This document shows positions 5,966 through 11,312 of a DNA stretch of 11,312 bases, in pieces. This stretch comes from Actinomycetes bacterium. Its GTDB lineage: Bacteria; Actinomycetota; Coriobacteriia; Coriobacteriales; Eggerthellaceae. Position 1 is the stretch's first letter; each line of letters starts with the position of its first letter. The notes below the pieces were generated by a model, which was given only the letters and a program-made list of their open reading frames with translations, had not been told where the DNA came from and searched no databases. A program made the position numbers and the translations under genes. Location of the stretch: assembly GCA_023395755.1 (NCBI GenBank), contig JAEWYG010000174.1, positions 1-11,312 on the forward strand, read 5' to 3'.

Positions 5966-6994
5966 CTAGGACTGATCGAGCACTGGTTGAGACTGAGGAG
6001 CACCAAGGTGAGGCAGAGAAACCGAAGCGGCTGTTGCTGCATCGGAAAGCACCGGTACATGCAACGGCTCGAAAACGGGCGCTTCCTTTTCCGACGCGCA
6101 TTCGGGAACTCCAACAGTACGCCCATCGATCCACGTTTCGCCGACGACACATACAATGATAAGGGCCGCGCCCACAAGGCCCACTACCGACAACGTCTCG
6201 CCAAGAATACCCCACGAAAACAAGGCCGTAAAAATGGGCTCACCCGTCAACAACATAGATACCGTAGAAGAGGGCAACTTTGTCAGAGCCATGTTCTGCA
6301 AAGCAAATGTCAGACAGGTGCTAGCAAGTGCCAGAAACACGATAGTCCCCCATGCAATAGGCTGCACGGCAACCACATCAAGCGGCTTCTCAAATACAAG
6401 AGCACCCACTAAGCAGGCAACAAACGTAACACCAATCTGCGTTCCCGAGATGGTTACCACATCCATACGCACAAGGCCACGCTCGCCGAACACCAGAGCA
6501 CCCGCAAGTGATATTGCCGTAATTAACGCACACACCTCACCCAACCCAAACGAGAACGAACCGCCACTGGAGCATAGTAGATACAGTCCCACAACCACTG
6601 CTACCTGAAACGGCAGATGCACCAGCTTATAACGCTGACGAAGAACAAATACCGCTATCACCGGAGTAAACACCACCGGCAATGCCATAAGAAATCCCAC
6701 ATTCGTGGCTGTAGTTAGATCAAGCGCAATATTGCACGAAATGTAGGACACCGCCATACAAATTGCAGCCGGAAGCCAGTCACCAAGACGCGCACCCTTC
6801 AATCCGCGCACCATACGCGGCCCGAACAATACGGCGAACACCGCAGCGGCAAGGCCAAAACGGATAGCCAAACACCACAGAGGTGAGATACTATCGTAAG
6901 CAAGCTTTGTTATGGCGCTGCCCGACCCGAATATAATCGTTTGCAGCACCACGCTGGCAATACATATGCTTCGTATATTCATCAACCGAGCCAC
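5966..6994 (-). CDS. EamA/DMT-superfamily transporter
   Basis: An inner-membrane permease of the drug/metabolite transporter superfamily (EamA family), 342 residues, with about ten hydrophobic segments in two homologous halves. The first half begins near residue 10 (SIVLQ-like stretch, then GSGSAITKLAYDSISPLWCL and IRFGLAA). The second begins near residue 150 (GEVCALITAISLAGALVFGE) and ends with LLTGEPIFTALFSWGILGE, the typical glutamate/proline motif of the last repeat. About 55 polar residues follow the final helix, a longer tail than usual. The substrate cannot be read from sequence; family members export amino acids, metabolites or drugs. The start is GTG 6994 because AGGAGG (7001-7006) lies 6 bases upstream. 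A TTG at 7021 lies upstream of that site, and ATG 6982 is 18 bases beyond it. The divergent lysR gene probably controls it. Confidence 0.92.
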   Translation of the reverse strand: MARLMNIRSICIASVVLQTIIFGSGSAITKLAYDSISPLWCLAIRFGLAAAVFAVLFGPRMVRGLKGARLGDWLPAAICMAVSYISCNIALDLTTATNVGFLMALPVVFTPVIAVFVLRQRYKLVHLPFQVAVVVGLYLLCSSGGSFSFGLGEVCALITAISLAGALVFGERGLVRMDVVTISGTQIGVTFVACLVGALVFEKPLDVVAVQPIAWGTIVFLALASTCLTFALQNMALTKLPSSTVSMLLTGEPIFTALFSWGILGETLSVVGLVGAALIIVCVVGETWIDGRTVGVPECASEKEAPVFEPLHVPVLSDAATAASVSLPHLGAPQSQPVLDQS

Positions 6995-7000
6995 AGGGGC

Positions 7001-7006
7001 CCTCCT
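7001..7006 (-). promoter_or_regulatory. Shine-Dalgarno AGGAGG that fixes a GTG start
   Basis: A perfect AGGAGG lies 6 bases before GTG 6994 on the minus strand. It decides the transporter's start in favour of GTG over the upstream TTG 7021 and the downstream ATG 6982. Confidence 0.8.
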
Positions 7007-7031
7007 CTTACTAAGCAGCAAACGACCCCTA

Positions 7032-7049
7032 GCCCCGTCCTTGCGGGGC
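7032..7049 (-). other. G+C-rich leader hairpin upstream of the transporter gene
   Basis: GCCCCG and CGGGGC form a 6-base stem around the loop TCCTTG (plus strand), read as CAAGGA in the transcript. It would sit in the transporter's 5' leader, between the candidate promoter and the ribosome site. No T-run follows, so it is not a plain terminator. Confidence 0.35.
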
Positions 7050-7068
7050 GGCGGAATCTTTGATTTGA

Positions 7069-7079
7069 ATGAGAATCAT
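7069..7079. promoter_or_regulatory. Fur-like core sequence overlapping the transporter -10 region
   Basis: ATGAGAATCAT differs at one position from ATGATAATCAT, the centre of the classical Fur box. Outside these 11 bases the match to the 19-base consensus is poor. It overlaps the candidate -10 element of the transporter promoter, a position suited to repression. AATGAGAAT recurs at 7106-7114 beside the large palindrome. Chance is a real possibility in AT-rich DNA. Confidence 0.22.
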
Positions 7080-7106
7080 ACTAGTGCTTGACAGAAAGAA
7101 AGTAAA
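7078..7106 (-). promoter_or_regulatory. Candidate promoter of the EamA transporter gene
   Basis: On the minus strand TTTACT (7101-7106) is a 4/6 match to the -35 element and TAGTAT (7078-7083) a 4/6 match to -10, with an ideal 17-base spacer. It would give a leader of about 75 bases before GTG 6994. The large palindrome lies immediately upstream, where a LysR regulator would bind to activate it. Confidence 0.4.
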
Positions 7107-7109
7107 ATG

Positions 7110-7140
7110 AGAATTACTTTAAGAAAATTAAAGTAATTCT
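7110..7140. promoter_or_regulatory. Perfect 13-base-arm inverted repeat, likely LysR operator
   Basis: AGAATTACTTTAA (7110-7122) and TTAAAGTAATTCT (7128-7140) are exact reverse complements around the centre GAAAA. LysR-type regulators bind interrupted dyads between divergent genes, usually 50-80 bases upstream of the target's transcription start and overlapping their own promoter. This repeat fits both: it abuts the -35 of the candidate transporter promoter and ends just before a -10-like TATACT facing lysR. I infer the operator role; the dyad itself is seen. Confidence 0.6.
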
Positions 7141-7144
7141 TGTT

Positions 7145-7150
7145 TATACT
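7145..7150 (+). promoter_or_regulatory. Candidate -10 element of the lysR gene
   Basis: TATACT matches the -10 consensus at 5 of 6 positions and lies 64 bases before the lysR start. The -35 position would fall inside the palindrome and has no good match, as expected for a weak, self-repressed regulator promoter. Confidence 0.35.
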
Positions 7151-7213
7151 GACAGATATCGTATTTACCTATCCAGCTGACTTACAAACCAGCACGCCGA
7201 AAAGGAGTGCACC

Positions 7214-8104
7214 ATGGGCAACCAGAAATACGAAGCGTTTCTGAAAGTAATCGAGACCGGTAGCTTCAAGCAAGCAGCGCGCGAGCTGGGCTACACCCAA
7301 GCCGGCATTAGTTACTTGGTAAACGCACTAGAGCGAGAATTTGGCATGCCGTTACTGGTACGCGAATATGGAGGAGCTCATCCTACCTCCGATGGCGCAG
7401 CTATCATGGAGCAGGTGCAAGACATCTGCAACGCAGAACGCCAACTTGAAGCACGCCTAGCCGAGCGTAAACACCTAGAAGGGGGTTCAGTACGCGTAGC
7501 CACCTTCACCAGTACCGCCATTCAGTGGCTGCCCGGTATAGCCAAGCGTTTCGAAGAGTTACACCCCGCTATAGACCTTGATCTAACCTGTATCGACGAT
7601 CAAGATGAACTGGAAGAGATGGTGTGGAGAGGTGATGCCGACTGCGGTTTTGCGGTTTTCCCCATCAAACAGGATCTTCATATGATCCCTCTTCTGCGCG
7701 ACCCCCTGCTTGTGGCCATAGCCTGCGACCATCCCCTGGCACAAGCACCATACTTTCCCACCGAAGCACTGGCAAACGAGCCTTATGTGAGGCTGGAGAG
7801 CGGTGTCTATTCAGAGATGGATGAATTGTTTCGCCGTAACGAGGTGGAACCACGAGTACGCTTCACTATTGCGAGCGACTATGCTGTCATGTCTTTGGTA
7901 AGCGCAGGGCTCGGTTACAGCGTACTTCCCGGCCTAATACTCAGAGACACACCTTTTCCGCTGGTTAGCATGCCACCCGAAGTACCCACCAACCGTGAGA
8001 TAGCCGTCTGTGTTCGCTCTCTCGAAACGGCTAGCGCCGCGACTCGAGCATTCCTCGATATAACAAGAAATTGGGTAGAAACAGAATACGGAACGGGTAT
8101 CTAA
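7214..8104 (+). CDS. LysR-family transcriptional regulator
   Basis: A DNA-binding regulator of 296 residues, the usual LysR length. Residues 1-60 are the winged helix-turn-helix: FLKVIETGSFKQAARELGYT followed by QAGISYLVNALEREFGMPLLVR, where the GSF-x-x-AA and S-x-x-(V/I)-x-x-LE-x-x-(F/L)-G patterns are diagnostic. A linker helix follows to about residue 90 (NAERQLEARLAERKHLEGG). The two-lobed effector-binding domain is residues 92-290, including SLVSAGLGYSVLPG (227-240), the conserved region near the end of the domain. The effector cannot be read from the sequence. The start ATG 7214 has AAAGGAG 6 bases upstream. The gene diverges from the EamA transporter and shares its control region, so it most likely regulates that transporter and itself. 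Its 3' end faces the HAD gene. Confidence 0.95.
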   Translation: MGNQKYEAFLKVIETGSFKQAARELGYTQAGISYLVNALEREFGMPLLVREYGGAHPTSDGAAIMEQVQDICNAERQLEARLAERKHLEGGSVRVATFTSTAIQWLPGIAKRFEELHPAIDLDLTCIDDQDELEEMVWRGDADCGFAVFPIKQDLHMIPLLRDPLLVAIACDHPLAQAPYFPTEALANEPYVRLESGVYSEMDELFRRNEVEPRVRFTIASDYAVMSLVSAGLGYSVLPGLILRDTPFPLVSMPPEVPTNREIAVCVRSLETASAATRAFLDITRNWVETEYGTGI

Positions 8105-8125
8105 CTCAATATCAAACCCGTCCCG
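8089..8125. terminator. Candidate hairpin between convergent lysR and HAD genes
   Basis: CGGAACGGGT (8089-8098) pairs with ACCCGTCCCG (8116-8125) with one mismatch in ten, around a 17-base loop that contains the lysR stop codon. No good T-run follows on either strand and the loop is large, so this is a weak terminator candidate. It is the only structure I see in the short gap between these genes. Confidence 0.3.
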
Positions 8126-8156
8126 CTCAACTAACAAACCAACCTACGCTTATGCC

Positions 8157-8897
8157 TTATGCGAGTTTGAGCAGCCCCGGTAACTCTTCAATGGTCGTAC
8201 AGATATAATCTGGGCATTCTGCGCGCAGCGTACTTTCCGAGAACATTCCCCAAAGAGCGGCGATGGTCTTACACCCAGCACCATTGCCCGCCAGCATATC
8301 AAAGGGACTATCACCCACATAAACGCATTCCGAGGAACTCACTCCCAACAAATCACACCCATGCAAAACAGGGCCCGGATCGGGCTTATGAACAGGCCAA
8401 TCATCCGACCCAATGAGACAATCGAAACTATTCTGCAATCCAAAAGAAGCAAGACCGTGCAAAGCGGCCTCGTGACGTTTCGACGTAACAATGCCAAGAG
8501 GGTAGCCTCGGCGTCGCAATTCGGCCAAAACCTCAACAGTACCCGGAAAAATTCGAATAAGATCGTCGTGCACCTGCGCGTTAAACTCGCGGTAAGTACG
8601 ACACAGCTCTTCGTGTACGTCCGCATCGTCTGTAAAATCCCACATTTGGGTATTAAGCGGCTGCCCCACTTTGGCCATAAGACGCTCGTCAGGGATAACC
8701 TCATTCAGCACAGTCTTCATGGTATGCCGAAACGATGTGAGCAACAGGCGCTCGGTATCAAGCAGCGTGCCATCCAAATCGAACAGCACGCCCCGCACCT
8801 CAACACTCAACTGTGGCAATTCAGGCGCAGACAACAAATCTGAGCCCACAGATTGAGGAGCCATAGCCATTTTTGCCCGCTTTTCTTCTCGTTTCAT
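8157..8897 (-). CDS. HAD-family hydrolase, PpaX/Gph-like phosphatase
   Basis: A haloacid dehalogenase-superfamily phosphatase of 246 residues. The four motifs are intact: DLDGT with nucleophile Asp 40 and acid Asp 42, VTSK (Ser/Thr 138-139), HKPDP with Lys 171, and GDSPFD with Asp 196 and Asp 200. A helical cap domain lies between the first two motifs (about 50-115). The sequence style (LLDTERLLLTSFRHTM, GIVTSKRHEAALHGL, SFGL) recalls the pyrophosphatase PpaX and phosphoglycolate phosphatase Gph, so the substrate is probably pyrophosphate or a small phosphoester. About 35 residues precede motif I's strand, longer than usual; Met 10 or Met 12 could be the true start. The longer start is preferred because its ATG overlaps the proS stop as ATGA, implying translational coupling. 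It is the last gene of the ispG-proS operon. Confidence 0.9.
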   Translation of the reverse strand: MKREEKRAKMAMAPQSVGSDLLSAPELPQLSVEVRGVLFDLDGTLLDTERLLLTSFRHTMKTVLNEVIPDERLMAKVGQPLNTQMWDFTDDADVHEELCRTYREFNAQVHDDLIRIFPGTVEVLAELRRRGYPLGIVTSKRHEAALHGLASFGLQNSFDCLIGSDDWPVHKPDPGPVLHGCDLLGVSSSECVYVGDSPFDMLAGNGAGCKTIAALWGMFSESTLRAECPDYICTTIEELPGLLKLA

Positions 8898-10654
8898 CGG
8901 CTAAACAACTCGGCAAATAAGTCGATTTCCGACCCCCATACCTTCGTATTGCGCTGCGCAAATGCCACAACATCAGCGAGCGCCGAAAGCGACACCTCCT
9001 GACGCTCTCCCGTACGCCGAGATTTAATTTCAACTTTCTGGTTTTCAAGTCCGCGCTTTCCAACAACCACCTGCATTGGCCAGCCAATGAGGTCAGCGTC
9101 CGCAAACTTCACACCAGCGCGTTCTTTACGATCGTCAATAACCACTTCGAGACCCAATTTCGCAAACTCGCTGGCTAATTTCTCTGCCGCTGGCTGCACC
9201 AGCTCGTCACCTGTAGTAAGAGGGATAATGCATACGTGCGCCGGGGCAACCGAAGTAGGCCAACAAATTCCGTTTTCGTCGTTATGCTGTTCGACAATAG
9301 CAGCCATTGAGCGCGAAACGCCCACCCCGTAGCAGCCCATAAGGAACGGCTGCTCAGAACCGTCTTCTGCCATAAATGTTGCACCCATTGAGCGCGAGTA
9401 TTTATCACCTAGCTGGAAGACTTGAGACACCTCGATGCCACGAGCGCCCTCAAGCGGTAAGCCGCACATAGGACAGCGATCACCCGGCTGCACAACACTC
9501 AGATCAGCCCATTCATTCACCTCAAAATCGACGCCAGGACGCGCACCCACATAGTGATAGCCATCTTCGTTTGCGCCAACAACCCACTGCGATATAGTCT
9601 TCAAGCTTGAATCTGCAATAATACGTGCATTTTCTGGCAAACCAATCGGCCCCATTGAGCCTTTATGCAAACCAAACGCCTGCATATCCTCATCGGTAAG
9701 TAGGGTAAATCCACCTGCTATACGTTCTGCCTTCAACTCATTTAGTTCGTGATCGCCAGGAACAAACAAAACGAGAAGCAGGCCCTCATCGTTCTTGCCC
9801 GACAGTGCCTTTACCGTCGAAGACTCAAGAATGCCGAGGAACGCGGCCAATTCTGCAATGGTATGCACCTCGGGGGTAGCAACCTTCTCGAGCGCCGCAA
9901 CCTCATGCATTGTCGGCTGAGCTAGACATTCGCCCGCTTCGGTATTTGCTGCATAGCCACACGTGCAGTGAACCAATTCAGCCTCTCCCGCTTCCGCGAG
10001 CGCCATGAATTCACAGGTCACGCTGCCGCCAATCTGACCAGGATCAGCTTCAACCGGCCGAAAATCCATATCCATCCGTTTACAAATACGCGCATACGCT
10101 TCGCTCATCTCGTCATACGTCTTCTGCAATGATTCTTGATTAGCATGGAAGCTGTAAGCGTCCTTCATGATGAACTCACGACTGCGCAGCAAGCCAAAAC
10201 GAGGACGAATCTCATCACGAAACTTCACCTGTATCTGATACATCGTCAAAGGCAGCTCTTTGTATGAACGCAGCTCATTGCGAACAAGCGCCGTCAATAA
10301 CTCTTCATGAGTGGGCCCAAGGCAAAATTCGTGCCCATGACGATCGTCTAGGCGCATAAGCTCGGGGCCATAATCATTCCAGCGGCCACTCTCGTGCCAA
10401 AGCTCTGCGGGTTGCAGAGCCGGCATCATGATTTCTTGCGAGCCAATAGCATCCATTTCTTCACGTACGATGTTCTCCACCTTGGCAAGCACACGCTTGC
10501 CCAAAGGAAGATACGTATACACACCCGAGGCTGTCTTGCGAATTAAGCCCGCACGCAACAACAGCTTATGGCTGGCAATTTCTGCATCAGCGGGGTCCTC
10601 TTTGAGTGTAGGTACGTACAACTCGCTCATGCGCATAATATTCGCGTTTGTCAT
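8894..10654 (-). CDS. proS: Prolyl-tRNA synthetase (bacterial type, with editing domain)
   Basis: Class II aminoacyl-tRNA synthetase that attaches proline to tRNA-Pro in the cytosol. The 586-residue length fits the bacterial-type enzyme with an inserted editing domain. Motif 1 lies at about 44-85 (GVYTYLPLGKRVLAKVENIV), motif 2 at 145-170 (FRDEIRPRFGLLRSREFIMK) and motif 3 at 440-457 (GCYGVGVSRSMAAIVEQH). The insertion of about 225-395 is the YbaK-like INS domain that removes mischarged alanine; Lys 282 in STVKALSG corresponds to the conserved editing lysine. The anticodon-binding domain is about 470-586. Cys pairs HCTCG (near 230) and CPMCG (near 395) flank the insertion. ATG 10654 overlaps the ispG stop as ATGA; Met 7 (MRMSELYVPTL) resembles the usual family start and is an alternative. 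The gene ends in an ATGA overlap with the HAD gene. Confidence 0.97.
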   Translation of the reverse strand: MTNANIMRMSELYVPTLKEDPADAEIASHKLLLRAGLIRKTASGVYTYLPLGKRVLAKVENIVREEMDAIGSQEIMMPALQPAELWHESGRWNDYGPELMRLDDRHGHEFCLGPTHEELLTALVRNELRSYKELPLTMYQIQVKFRDEIRPRFGLLRSREFIMKDAYSFHANQESLQKTYDEMSEAYARICKRMDMDFRPVEADPGQIGGSVTCEFMALAEAGEAELVHCTCGYAANTEAGECLAQPTMHEVAALEKVATPEVHTIAELAAFLGILESSTVKALSGKNDEGLLLVLFVPGDHELNELKAERIAGGFTLLTDEDMQAFGLHKGSMGPIGLPENARIIADSSLKTISQWVVGANEDGYHYVGARPGVDFEVNEWADLSVVQPGDRCPMCGLPLEGARGIEVSQVFQLGDKYSRSMGATFMAEDGSEQPFLMGCYGVGVSRSMAAIVEQHNDENGICWPTSVAPAHVCIIPLTTGDELVQPAAEKLASEFAKLGLEVVIDDRKERAGVKFADADLIGWPMQVVVGKRGLENQKVEIKSRRTGERQEVSLSALADVVAFAQRNTKVWGSEIDLFAELFSR

Positions 10655-11312
10655 AGCTTTCCAATCTCCTCCATCAAAGCGTCCACAATGGCAGCTTCTT
10701 CCACCTTACGGACGACATCTCCCTTAGAAAACACCACACCGGAACCTGCTCCACAGGCAACCCCAATATCGGCATCGGCAGCCTCACCCGGGCCATTAAC
10801 CACACATCCCATTACCGCAACTTTGAGCGGCTTATCCAATTGAGAAATGCGCTCTTCCACCTCACGTGCCAGCCCAATAAGGTTCACCTGACAGCGGCCA
10901 CACGTTGGGCAACTAATAAGCTCTGGACCACGACGGCGCAAGTCGAGCGCCCCCAACAGTGTCCAGCAAGCACGAATCTCCTGCACAGGATCGTCGGTAA
11001 GCGAGATACGCAGCGTATCACCAATGCCTTCTTCCAACAAAATACCCAAACCGCAAGCCGACTTAATAACACCCTGAAACGTCGTGCCAGCCTCAGTAAC
11101 TCCAATATGAAGCGGCACTTGCGGAAGCTCGACCGCAAGCTGGCGATACGTGGCTACGGTAGTCATAACGTCGTGTGCTTTTGCGCTAACTACCAAATCA
11201 TGAAAGCCTCGACTTTCGCAATGCCGTACATAGTCGGCCGCTGAGTGAGCCAATTTTTGGGCCAGTGTTAAATCGTCGCGTCGGGCCAGTGCTTCATCGA
11301 GCGATCCTGCGT
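10651..11312 (-). CDS. ispG: (E)-4-hydroxy-3-methylbut-2-enyl-diphosphate synthase, C-terminal part
   Basis: IspG (GcpE), an iron-sulfur enzyme of the methylerythritol phosphate pathway, converts MEcPP into HMBPP for isoprenoid synthesis. The frame stays open to the right edge, so 219 residues plus two bases are visible. The missing N-terminal part is probably ~130-150 residues of the TIM barrel. In the visible piece ISCPTCGRC carries two cluster ligands (Cys 134, 137), MGCVVNGPGEA a third (Cys 169) and the conserved Glu 176 that serves as the fourth ligand. Upstream, HIGVTEAGTTFQGVIKSA and DTLRISLTDDP are conserved barrel segments. A TTG at 11251-11253 is an internal codon, not a start: the residues before it (EALARRDDLTLAQK) continue the protein. 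The stop overlaps the proS start (ATGA), so the genes are cotranscribed. The gene is cut by the window edge, not broken. Confidence 0.96.
   Translation of the reverse strand, partial: AGSLDEALARRDDLTLAQKLAHSAADYVRHCESRGFHDLVVSAKAHDVMTTVATYRQLAVELPQVPLHIGVTEAGTTFQGVIKSACGLGILLEEGIGDTLRISLTDDPVQEIRACWTLLGALDLRRRGPELISCPTCGRCQVNLIGLAREVEERISQLDKPLKVAVMGCVVNGPGEAADADIGVACGAGSGVVFSKGDVVRKVEEAAIVDALMEEIGKL

Noticed and set aside
6995..7021. TTG 7021 as start of the EamA transporter
   Set aside because: It lies upstream of the AGGAGG at 7001-7006, which is spaced correctly for GTG 6994.
7088..7093. Plus-strand TTGACA as the lysR -35
   Set aside because: At 16-18 bases downstream there is no acceptable -10 (GAATTA at best); the nearest good one, TATACT, is 51 bases away.
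1..11312. CRISPR array, tRNA/rRNA genes, toxin-antitoxin or defence operon
   Set aside because: No regular direct repeats with spacers, no cloverleaf or rRNA signature in the gaps, and no gene with a recognised defence or toxin domain.

Overview
The window looks like a chromosomal segment of an actinobacterium, most likely in the Coriobacteriia/Eggerthellales. I base this on the style of the proteins, base composition near half G+C, frequent GTG starts and the ispG-proS arrangement. The lineage call is an impression from the sequence, not a computed placement.

Left edge (1-435): the last ~30 codons of an IS3-family transposase (OrfB) and a plausible right IS end at about base 127, then ~320 bases without a convincing gene. 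Next comes a forward DEAD-box RNA helicase (451-2097) with a long basic, disordered tail. It is closed by a strong hairpin that also faces the convergent gene to its right.

Middle (2224-5784, all reverse): a phasin-like small protein with a strong ribosome binding site lies 33 bases upstream of an AarF/UbiB/ABC1-family atypical kinase with two C-terminal membrane helices. After a 126-base gap holding three short palindromes comes an XRE-type helix-turn-helix protein. It has an acidic linker, two kinds of internal repeat and four predicted membrane helices. This protein is the least ordinary gene in the window.

Transporter/regulator pair (5966-8104): an EamA/DMT-family transporter (reverse) and a LysR-type regulator (forward) diverge from a shared ~219-base control region. 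That region carries a perfect 13-base-arm inverted repeat, a candidate transporter promoter, a Fur-like core and a G+C-rich leader hairpin. This is the classical layout of a LysR regulator controlling its divergent neighbour.

Right part (8157-11312, all reverse): ispG (cut by the window edge), proS and a HAD-family phosphatase resembling PpaX/Gph. Both junctions use 4-base ATGA overlaps, so the three are almost certainly cotranscribed and translationally coupled. They link isoprenoid precursor synthesis, prolyl-tRNA charging and a phosphatase.

Most of the window is housekeeping. I found no CRISPR array, tRNA, rRNA, toxin-antitoxin or recognisable defence locus. The best leads for something new are the repeat architecture of the XRE membrane protein, the palindrome cluster beside it, and the lysR-eamA control region.
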